Shown here piece after piece: positions 57,519-64,000 of a stretch of 64,000 bases of DNA. A program made the translations under genes and the position numbers. The DNA comes from Prolixibacteraceae bacterium. Lineage in GTDB: Bacteria > Bacteroidota > Bacteroidia > Bacteroidales > Prolixibacteraceae. The stretch is from contig JAIBEY010000036.1 in the NCBI GenBank assembly GCA_019459525.1, positions 40,666 to 104,665 on the forward strand, read 5' to 3'. Under the pieces are notes generated by a model that was not told the DNA's origin, made no database searches, and saw only the letters and a program-made list of their open reading frames with translations. Position 1 is the stretch's first letter. Each line of letters opens with the position of its first letter.

Positions 57519-58197
57519 AGTTGAGTAATGCTGAACTGCAGATGTATTTGTTGTCGGGATTGTAAATAAAGAGGCACGTACCTCCTTTAATTTTTTCGAT
57601 AATCGGTTTATTCAAATCGGGAGGAAGTGCCGGACAACCCATACTCCTACCCAAACGTCCGTGTTTCTTTATGAAGTTTTCGGTAGCATAATCGGCTGCA
57701 TGAATAATGATTGCACGTTTTACAGCATGGTCGTTAAAACCTTTCTCTACTCCGTTGATCAGCAAGGCGAATCCGGTATGCGAGCCTATAATCGGTTTTT
57801 CAGTTACATAAAAACCCAGACTGCTTTTTAATGAACCTTCCTCGTTCGAAAACGAGCGGGCATACTCATCTCCGGTATTCCGGCCGTGTGCCACATAGGT
57901 ATTAAACAGGAGTTTCCTGTCCTTCAAATCAATGACATACAGGCGTTTCTTTTTGCTCGATTGCGAGTAATCTGCTATGGTAACCACGTTGGCATTTGCC
58001 AATTTCCCTTCAAGGTCGAGCTTCTTTAAACCCTTAATGGCCAAATCAAATACCGTACGGGCTAATCCTGAATCAGCCAGGTTCACCGCAGAATAAATAT
58101 CTTCATTCACTACTCCATCAGGATTAGTCGTTGTGATTCGCGCCGTATTGACTACCGGAATCAGAATCAATATCAGATAGATTATTATTCTTCTCAT
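57517..58197 (-). CDS. Murein L,D-transpeptidase catalytic domain protein (YkuD_2)
   Basis: This 226-residue exported protein has a short signal peptide (MRRIIIYLILILIPVVNTA) and the YkuD_2 domain. KRLYVIDLKDRKLLFNTYVA, then HGRNTGDEYARSF, and the active-site region IIIHAADYATENFIKKHGRL followed by GRSMGCPALP, whose cysteine is the likely nucleophile. It is convergent with the larger L,D-transpeptidase and probably also modifies or crosslinks peptidoglycan. No tandem-TGTAA block precedes it. Confidence 0.88.
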   Translation of the reverse strand: MRRIIIYLILILIPVVNTARITTTNPDGVVNEDIYSAVNLADSGLARTVFDLAIKGLKKLDLEGKLANANVVTIADYSQSSKKKRLYVIDLKDRKLLFNTYVAHGRNTGDEYARSFSNEEGSLKSSLGFYVTEKPIIGSHTGFALLINGVEKGFNDHAVKRAIIIHAADYATENFIKKHGRLGRSMGCPALPPDLNKPIIEKIKGGTCLFIYNPDNKYICSSALLN

Positions 58198-58350
58198 TCG
58201 GGTAAAGGTACTTTAAAATTCAAGAAGCGCAAACCGGGCGATTTTCAGAATGACCCCACAAAAACTATTTAAATTAAAATATTGAAAATAAAAGAATTAT
58301 CAAATATAAAAGTGTATCTTGCACGAATATTTATTTTTATTAAAATTATC

Positions 58351-58542
58351 ATGAGTAAAGGAACAGTAAAATTTTTCAACGAATCTAAAGGTTTTGGATT
58401 TATTAAAGACAGTGGATCAGATAAAGAGTACTTCGTACACGTATCTGGTTTGAACGATCAAGTCAGAGAAAATGACGAAGTAACCTTTGACCTTCAAGAA
58501 GGACAAAAGGGATTAAATGCCGTAAATGTTAAACTAGCTTAG
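58351..58542 (+). CDS. Cold shock domain protein
   Basis: This 63-residue protein starts MSKGTVKFFNESKGFGFIKD. It has the RNP1 motif KGFGFI and RNP2 motif EYFVHVSG of the CspA family, a nucleic-acid chaperone. I choose ATG 58351; a longer frame from 58282 adds a non-conserved hydrophobic stretch within the 5' leader. A strong terminator lies 34 bases after the stop. Confidence 0.95.
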   Translation: MSKGTVKFFNESKGFGFIKDSGSDKEYFVHVSGLNDQVRENDEVTFDLQEGQKGLNAVNVKLA

Positions 58543-58575
58543 TTTATCCTCATATTAAGACATTTATTATCTGGA

Positions 58576-58610
58576 AAGCCGTCTCAATTCAATTTGGGAC
58601 GGCTTTTTTT
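58576..58610. terminator. Terminator after the cold shock gene
   Basis: AAGCCGTCTCAA (58576-58587) pairs with TTGGGACGGCTT (58594-58605), a 12-bp stem with one G-T pair, then T residues to 58610. It may also serve the minus-strand YihY gene ending at 58612. Confidence 0.85.
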
Positions 58611-58611
58611 A

Positions 58612-59550
58612 TTAACCCTTCAAATCTTCAATTTTCGGTTCTTCAATTTCATTTTCCTTATGGATATGAACGGAATACCTGTTCGGAATTATTTTTTGCC
58701 CGTGAGTATAGGCAAATACTTTGGTGAATTCGGCACCGAAATAAAGTATAATGGCCGAATAATAGACCCAAACCAGAATGATAAGAACAGAACCGGCAGC
58801 ACCATAAATGGACGCCATATTGTAGCGTCCCAGATAAAAACCAATGGCGAATTTGCCTATCATGAAAAGAAATGCTGTAAAGGCAGCACCTGTAATACAA
58901 TCGCGAAACGCAATTTTTCCATCAGGCAATGTTTTGAATATGATGGTAAATAATAGGGTTATAATACTGAAAACCAGCGTAAAATTAAGGATGTAAAACA
59001 AAAAGACAATGTCTTTTGGAAAAATATCGGCCAAACGGGAACTAAGAATATCAACCAAGGAATTTACAATTAAGCCTACCAGCAATAAAAACCCAACTGA
59101 GCCAATCATTGAAAATGACATGAGGCGGTTGTAAACATATTTAATCAGTCCACGTTTAGGTTTGGCCTCAATTCCCCAGATAAAATTGATAGAGTCCTGA
59201 ATTTCGGCGAATACACCCGAAGCGCCTATCAATAAAATGACTCCACCGAAAATTGCCGCATAAGTGTTGCTGTTCGAAAGCTTTACATTCTTTATTATTT
59301 CCTGAATTTGTAAGGCAGCCTCACTACCAACCAAGCCGCTTATCTGTCCGAAAATTCGTCCGCTTACGGCCTCATCGCCAAAAAAAATTCCACTCAGCGA
59401 AATGATGATAATCAGCAGAGGAGCCAACGAAAAAATGGTATAGTACGACAAGGCTGCGCTCAATTTAATAGCATTGTCGTTGATAAACCCCTTAAAGGTT
59501 TGTGCCAAAAGATACCCTGTTTTTTTTGCTGTAGTTTTAAATTGCATCAT
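58612..59550 (-). CDS. YihY/BrkB-family inner-membrane protein
   Basis: This 312-residue protein has five to six membrane helices and the family motifs KLSAALSYYTIFSLAPLLII near the N-terminus and LVWVYYSAIILYFGAEFTKV near the C-terminus. The family was once called ribonuclease BN in error, and its true role is unknown. It starts 27 bases after the outer-membrane barrel gene's stop on the same strand, so it may be read from the mla promoter. Confidence 0.92.
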   Translation of the reverse strand: MMQFKTTAKKTGYLLAQTFKGFINDNAIKLSAALSYYTIFSLAPLLIIIISLSGIFFGDEAVSGRIFGQISGLVGSEAALQIQEIIKNVKLSNSNTYAAIFGGVILLIGASGVFAEIQDSINFIWGIEAKPKRGLIKYVYNRLMSFSMIGSVGFLLLVGLIVNSLVDILSSRLADIFPKDIVFLFYILNFTLVFSIITLLFTIIFKTLPDGKIAFRDCITGAAFTAFLFMIGKFAIGFYLGRYNMASIYGAAGSVLIILVWVYYSAIILYFGAEFTKVFAYTHGQKIIPNRYSVHIHKENEIEEPKIEDLKG

Positions 59551-59577
59551 AGTATAACGATTTTAATAACCTTTTTA

Positions 59578-61425
59578 TCACCGATAAACAACCGGTCCCG
59601 GCTTACCGATCTCAAAGTCACGAAACCCAAAATCGGCTGTGCCAAATGAATTTATTTTGAATATGTTACGACCGCTATCGGGAATAACCGGATAAAATGA
59701 AAGCGAGATCTGAAAAGAATTTAAAATCAGGTTTTCGTTTTTGATTAAAACCCCCACCCCAATCTGCGAGTACACTTTACTTTTCCTGAATCCGGTTACT
59801 GCATCGCTAAGCATACCCATCGTGAAACTAAAATAGGGACCAAAACGGAACCCGATGAAATTCCAGGGAGCATAAGCCTGTGTTTGTATGGTCAATAGCA
59901 GTCGGCTTGTTCCTTGCAGGGCCGTTGTGTGAAATCCATCCAACCCATAATCCTCATTGAGCGTTAGGCTATCGGAATAAAAACGGTTAAAACCAATGGT
60001 TACCTCTGGCTTTACAAATTGCCTGAATTTCCACTTTCCCATTTCGATTAAGCCGGTAAAATAATTCGCCCCTGCCGTAAAAACACCCTCTTCAACATGT
60101 GACGCTCGAATAAAGGTTCCGTATTCGAAATTGGAACTCAGGTAGCCCCACGGATAATAACTTCCCATTGAAACGCGTGCTCCCAAATAAGCACGACCCG
60201 TGTGGTTTTTCTCCTGATAACCGCCGGTTACGCTGAAAACCATACCGACAGGCACATCTTCAGGAATACCAAACTTGAATATGTATCTTTCCTGAACATA
60301 CCTTCGGGTCGAAATTCCGAAGCTTGACAGGTAAAAATTCTCATTGGTAAACCGGTGTTGGGTGTCAAATAATTCGCTGGGTTTTTCCAGGTAACGAACC
60401 CGCAAAAATCGCGCGGTTGATATAAAATTGGTGGTTCGGTTGTATTCGCTGTTGCCACCAAAAAGCCGGATGGCATTACCCGCCCAATAATCCTGGGAAT
60501 TAAATTTATACCGCAGCATTCCGAGTTTATGGGTATCGAAATGCGCCGAATCGTTAAAAAACTGTTGGGTAAAATTTACACCAGCAGCCCATTTGGCAAA
60601 AGGCGAAAAGAATGGCCGATCGATGGTAAAACTCCGGTTGTAATTTTTATCGCCTTCTTTTCCCAAATGTACCGTCCCCCTGACGTAACTGTTCCGGATG
60701 TTTGGGATTGAATAATTGGTGTGGTATGCATTGATGCCTTCCGCATAGTTTCGCGTAAAATCACCCTGTAACTCATGTCCCAGACCCAGAAAATTCTTGT
60801 CAGCTAAATTAATCGTAGTGCTTGATGCAGATGTCGAACCTTTAGGAATGATGCTCCAGATATCAAGTTCGCGGATAAAAATATCAACCGAATCGGATCC
60901 TTTCGCGACAGATTTGACGAAAAACGAAACATCGCGGATATATTTCTGGCTTCGCACCAACCGCTCCGACTCTTTCACCAGCAACGAATCAAAGACCTGG
61001 TTTTGGCGGATGAGCAGTAAATTGCGGATGGTTATCCGCTGAGATTTGACGTGTAACTTATTTCCTGTTTTTGCCAGAAAGTTCGGCGACTTATAAATGC
61101 TATCGCCGATGGAATATCCAAACGGGTCGAGCGTTTCGATGTTAATATTCCTGATAATTTTTCCTTCGAAGGCACTATAGGGCTTTTGAATCAGCTTTTT
61201 ATAGACTTTTTTTTTGCTGTTCCTTTGGTGAGAAGTTGGCACAACTGGCTTGAAGATAAGCGAGTACATCAGTTTGGTAAACTTACCTCGTTTCGAAAAA
61301 GATTCAATATCAGAATAAATTTTAGTTGAGTCTTTGGGTGCAGGTTTTTGCTGGGCAAATGCAAAACCACTTGTCAAGACTGACACAAAAAACAGTATGA
61401 GAATAGTTTTGAATCGCATTTGCAT
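59578..61425 (-). CDS. BamA/TamA-like outer-membrane barrel protein
   Basis: This 615-residue protein has a signal peptide (ILILFFVSVLTSGFAFA), a POTRA-like N-terminal region (residues 85-190, KIIRNINIETLDPFGYSIGD and LLIRQNQVFDSLLVKESERL) and a long beta-strand-rich C-terminus (about 230-615). The end is VVYR, not a typical aromatic terminus, so barrel assembly may differ. It lies between yihY and the mlaD gene on the same strand, so it could be the outer-membrane end of the Mla lipid path (inference), as Bacteroidota lack MlaA-type partners in many loci. Confidence 0.75.
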   Translation of the reverse strand: MQMRFKTILILFFVSVLTSGFAFAQQKPAPKDSTKIYSDIESFSKRGKFTKLMYSLIFKPVVPTSHQRNSKKKVYKKLIQKPYSAFEGKIIRNINIETLDPFGYSIGDSIYKSPNFLAKTGNKLHVKSQRITIRNLLLIRQNQVFDSLLVKESERLVRSQKYIRDVSFFVKSVAKGSDSVDIFIRELDIWSIIPKGSTSASSTTINLADKNFLGLGHELQGDFTRNYAEGINAYHTNYSIPNIRNSYVRGTVHLGKEGDKNYNRSFTIDRPFFSPFAKWAAGVNFTQQFFNDSAHFDTHKLGMLRYKFNSQDYWAGNAIRLFGGNSEYNRTTNFISTARFLRVRYLEKPSELFDTQHRFTNENFYLSSFGISTRRYVQERYIFKFGIPEDVPVGMVFSVTGGYQEKNHTGRAYLGARVSMGSYYPWGYLSSNFEYGTFIRASHVEEGVFTAGANYFTGLIEMGKWKFRQFVKPEVTIGFNRFYSDSLTLNEDYGLDGFHTTALQGTSRLLLTIQTQAYAPWNFIGFRFGPYFSFTMGMLSDAVTGFRKSKVYSQIGVGVLIKNENLILNSFQISLSFYPVIPDSGRNIFKINSFGTADFGFRDFEIGKPGPVVYR

Positions 61426-61490
61426 CAGCCATTTTTGAATAGTTTTAAAAGCCGTTTTATCAGGGAAATACTATTCTCTCCCTGATTTGT

Positions 61491-62216
61491 TTATTTTTGC
61501 CCTGCTGCTTTTCTCGCTTCAGCTTCCCTTGTTTTCCGTTCAGCTTCTCTTTTCTTTTTATTAAAAAATCCTTTCAAAAGGAAATTATGTTTGGCAGCTT
61601 CCATGTTTTCATCCAATCCCTTCGAACTTTTCTTCAGGTTAATGATGGTTTGATCAATATTCCGGGCAATGGTTGTATCCTGAATCAGACGGCCTAGGGT
61701 TCCTTCCCCACCATTTATTTTGAGCATAATCTCAGCAAGTTGATCAGTGATAATTTCAGCATTCGCAGCGGTTACCTGTACACTTGCCATAATGGCGTCG
61801 GTTTCAACCGGTTCAACAGAATCCAGTTCCTCTCCTTCCCTCGCCAAAGGAGAATCGGCACTTCCCTGGGTAATAATCAGTAAACGGTCGCCTATCAGCC
61901 CTTCAGAGCCAATGGCCACCACACAGTCCGATTTAATAAACTGCTTAACCTCTTGCCTGACCATCATATCAACTTTTACCGTTGAATCGTTTACAATGCT
62001 TATATTGTCAACCGTACCCACATTAATTCCTGAAAACCGGATGTTGTTGCCAACCTGCAGACCACTCACATTGTAGAAAGTGGTAGTTAACTTAAATACC
62101 GGGTTAAAAAGGTTTTTTTGTTTCCCGATAATAAATATGGCCAGTACAAAAAGTGCCAGTCCGCCTACAACAAACAACCCTAAACGAACTTTGAATGGTG
62201 ATGAATGATTATCCAT
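61491..62216 (-). CDS. mlaD: MCE-family substrate-binding protein (MlaD-like)
   Basis: This 241-residue protein has one N-terminal membrane helix (residues 9-28, LGLFVVGGLALFVLAIFII) and an MCE domain (35-115, YNVSGLQVGNNIRFSGINVG with TVDNISIVNDSTV). A helical, lysine-rich C-terminal part follows (NFLLKGFFNKKKREAERKTR). MCE proteins form hexameric rings that carry phospholipids between membranes with an MlaE-MlaF ABC transporter, both encoded next. The charged tail is longer than in the enterobacterial protein. Confidence 0.9.
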   Translation of the reverse strand: MDNHSSPFKVRLGLFVVGGLALFVLAIFIIGKQKNLFNPVFKLTTTFYNVSGLQVGNNIRFSGINVGTVDNISIVNDSTVKVDMMVRQEVKQFIKSDCVVAIGSEGLIGDRLLIITQGSADSPLAREGEELDSVEPVETDAIMASVQVTAANAEIITDQLAEIMLKINGGEGTLGRLIQDTTIARNIDQTIINLKKSSKGLDENMEAAKHNFLLKGFFNKKKREAERKTREAEARKAAGQK

Positions 62217-62234
62217 GATGCTGTTATTTTATAG

Positions 62235-63017
62235 TTACTTAAAAAATGATTTGATTAAAGGGTCCGCCGATTTTTCGAAATCGTCGATGGTCCCTTCAGT
62301 ATAAACTTCCCCGTCTTTCAGCATGATTATACGATCGGCCGTAGCCCGCGCACATTCAATATCGTGGGTAATGATGATGGACGATGTTTTGTATTTTTTC
62401 TGAACCTCATTGATCAATTCGCTGATTTCGTCAGAAGTTACCGGATCGAGGCCTGTCGTAGGTTCGTCGTACAGCATAATCATGGGATCAACCACAATGG
62501 TTCGCGCCAGGCTAATCCGCTTCCGCATTCCGCCTGAAAGCTGCGATGGCATTTTATTTAAAGCATCAGCCAAGCCCACATTTTCCAGTGCTTCAATAAC
62601 TTTTTCTGAGATTTCTTTTTCTGAAAGGCCCTTCTTAATTCGCCGCAAGGGGAATTCAAGATTTTCCTTCACCGTCATCGAATCGTATAACGCACCACTC
62701 TGAAAAAGGAATCCGAGTTTCTGCCTTAACAAACCCAAAGCATCCGTATTTAAAGTGCTTAAATTTTCGCCGAGTACATTGATTGTTCCAGCATCCGGAT
62801 TCATTAACCGCACGATACATTTAATAAGCACCGATTTTCCGGAGCCTGATTTGCCCAGCACCACCAGGTTTTCGCCGTTATATAATTTCAATGAAACATC
62901 TTTCAGCACCTCCTGAGTGCCAAACGATTTTTTCAGGTTATTGATTTCAATAACCGAATCTGTGCTTTTCGCTACTGACGAAGTTTTTGTAGTTTTTTCT
63001 GTTTGAAGGGTGTTCAT
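62235..63017 (-). CDS. mlaF: ABC transporter ATPase of the Mla lipid system
   Basis: This 260-residue ATPase has Walker A GKSGSGKSVLI, the signature LSGGMRKRISLARTIV, Walker B MIMLYDEPTTGLDPV and the H-loop IITHDIECARAT. The LSGGMRKR form is typical of MlaF/Mkl ATPases paired with MCE proteins. It overlaps the mlaE gene by 4 bases (ATGA type), so permease and ATPase are translationally coupled. Confidence 0.95.
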   Translation of the reverse strand: MNTLQTEKTTKTSSVAKSTDSVIEINNLKKSFGTQEVLKDVSLKLYNGENLVVLGKSGSGKSVLIKCIVRLMNPDAGTINVLGENLSTLNTDALGLLRQKLGFLFQSGALYDSMTVKENLEFPLRRIKKGLSEKEISEKVIEALENVGLADALNKMPSQLSGGMRKRISLARTIVVDPMIMLYDEPTTGLDPVTSDEISELINEVQKKYKTSSIIITHDIECARATADRIIMLKDGEVYTEGTIDDFEKSADPLIKSFFK

Positions 63018-63877
63018 GATATTATCATATCAGTAATTTGAACTGCAATCATATCAACAATAATTACCAGAAGCGAAGCCAGCACCACCGCCGAATTGGC
63101 TGCAATACCCACGCTTTCGGTTCCGCGACCGGCATTGTATCCTTTGTATGTTCCTACCATGCCGATTACTGCACCAAAAAAGAATGTTTTTACAACCGCA
63201 GGTAAAAAGTCAATAAAGTCGATGGAACTAAAAGCTTGTGAGAAAAATAACGTAAAGGTCACTTCGCCTTTAATATTTGCGCCGCCCCAACTTCCAAGTA
63301 TGCCCAGCAAGTCGGCGTACAGTACCAGCAGCGGGATCATTATCGTAGCAGCCAGAACCCTAGTGACCACTAAAAACCGCATCGGATTGGTTGACGAAAC
63401 TTCCATGGCTTCAATCTGTTCGGTTACTTTCATCGAACCCAACTCTGCTCCCATTCCTGAACCAATTTTTCCGGCGCAGATTAATGCGGTGATAACCGGC
63501 CCCATTTCCCTGATCAGCGAAACGGCAACCATTCCGGGAAGCATGGAAACGGCACCAAAATCTACAAGTACGGGCCTGGATTGTATCGTAAGCACCAAAC
63601 CCATTATAGCACCGGTAATTGAAATAAGCGGTAAGGTTTTGTATCCGATTTGATAACACTGGTGCAGAAATTCCTTCCATTCAAAGTGACCTGAAAACAT
63701 TTCTTTGGTAAGGCGCGCCATAAACAGGAATACATCGGCCACATCTATTAAAAAGCGGCTGAAAATATCGGTTTGTTCCAGTGTTTTTTCACTAACCTTC
63801 GTCATCGAATGCGCTGTAGCATCGCGAAGTTTTGGAATTACTTTTATGACTTTTGTTACAGGACTAAATTTTCCCAT
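63014..63877 (-). CDS. mlaE: MlaE-family ABC permease
   Basis: This 287-residue permease has about five helices and the MlaE signature LTIQSRPVLVDFGAVSMLPG, then REMGPVITALICAGKIGSGM and GAELGSMKVTEQIEAMEVSS. With MlaF and the MCE protein it moves phospholipids between the inner and outer membranes and keeps the outer membrane asymmetric. It is first in the minus-strand mlaE-mlaF-mlaD operon and is preceded by promoter site 16. Confidence 0.95.
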   Translation of the reverse strand: MGKFSPVTKVIKVIPKLRDATAHSMTKVSEKTLEQTDIFSRFLIDVADVFLFMARLTKEMFSGHFEWKEFLHQCYQIGYKTLPLISITGAIMGLVLTIQSRPVLVDFGAVSMLPGMVAVSLIREMGPVITALICAGKIGSGMGAELGSMKVTEQIEAMEVSSTNPMRFLVVTRVLAATIMIPLLVLYADLLGILGSWGGANIKGEVTFTLFFSQAFSSIDFIDFLPAVVKTFFFGAVIGMVGTYKGYNAGRGTESVGIAANSAVVLASLLVIIVDMIAVQITDMIIS

Positions 63878-63905
63878 CTCTAGTTTGCTTAACTTGTTGT
63901 TATCA

Positions 63906-63972
63906 CAAAGCTATGCTGATTAGCCTGCTATTGTGTTACATAACTTTTGAAATAAGTTACATAATTCACACA
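63906..63972 (-). promoter_or_regulatory. Tandem-TGTAA promoter block, site 16 (mla operon)
   Basis: Read on the minus strand, the block opens TGTGTGAATTATGTAAC at 63972 and ends TTATGTAAC at 63935. After 21 bp comes a perfect TAGCTTTG (63913-63906). It is the only minus-strand copy and points into mlaE. Confidence 0.82.
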
Positions 63973-64000
63973 TCCTGAAGTGTTGAGGGGCGGAGAAATA

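Overview
The window looks like chromosome of a free-living member of the Bacteroidota, probably Bacteroidales/Marinilabiliales. The reasons are the -7 promoter boxes of TAnnTTTG type with weak ribosome binding sites, a lipoprotein TamL next to TamB, DUF3108 and YkuD_2 proteins, soluble PAS kinases and many small stress proteins typical of this phylum. I see no rRNA, tRNA, CRISPR array, phage or complete insertion sequence.

Layout. 1-1.6 kb: YtxH / cupin / holin-like / unknown cluster. 1.65-9.4 kb: carbohydrate block (GT4 fused to an all-helical domain, radical SAM, eRF1-like, PIG-L deacetylase, GT4, helical-barrel glycosidase). 9.6-20 kb: stress and signalling block (DUF6496, CsbD-like, PAS kinase, small AraC regulator, kinase, Dps, CheB-CheR-PAS fusion, PAS protein, second AraC regulator, baeRF protein). 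20-31 kb: Ca-type P-ATPase, M1 and M48 peptidases, DUF3108, small membrane proteins and an AsmA-like protein. 31-38 kb: universal stress protein, class I aldolase, pterin dehydratase, fumarase, CHRD lipoprotein, hydrolase, sigma region 4 fragment. 38-43 kb: third AraC regulator with receiver and CHASE3 kinase, lmo0937-type membrane protein, second YtxH, hydrolase, a cbpA remnant and cbpM. 43-51 kb: tamB and tamL. 51-52.5 kb: an AT-rich, probably acquired PD-(D/E)XK nuclease. 52.6-64 kb: CBS kinase, membrane AraC regulator, two L,D-transpeptidases, cold shock protein, and on the minus strand YihY, an outer-membrane barrel protein and mlaD-mlaF-mlaE.

The main discovery is a shared promoter architecture repeated 16 times. 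Each copy is a 38-bp block with two direct half-sites, TGTGNGAATNATGTAAY and AARTTNTGTAAY, whose TGTAA cores lie 21 bp apart. In nearly every copy the block is followed 20-21 bp later by a TAnnTTTG-like -7 box. All 16 copies point into the next gene, 15 on the plus strand and one on the minus strand before mlaE. They sit before radical SAM, csbD-like, araC-like, dps, baeRF, DUF3108, M48, usp/aldolase, CHRD, hydrolase, lmo0937/ytxH, L,D-transpeptidase and mla genes. This is a dense general-stress and envelope regulon.

A two-turn direct repeat abutting the -33 region is the geometry known for AraC/XylS activators. The window carries three 186-residue paralogs with a metal-binding-like N-terminus and an AraC-type HTH, and one of them has the block in its own promoter. 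These are the leading candidate activators (inference). The block also corrects several start codons, because it falls inside the 5' part of the longest reading frames of dps and the baeRF gene.

Other structure: a family of folded 5' leaders before four genes; two copies of a 156-187 bp element with inverted ends; a perfect 16-bp terminator-like hairpin with a T7 tract inside the signal peptide codons of the M1 peptidase; a cbpA gene reduced to its two ends beside an intact cbpM; and decayed genes near 55.5-55.8 kb.
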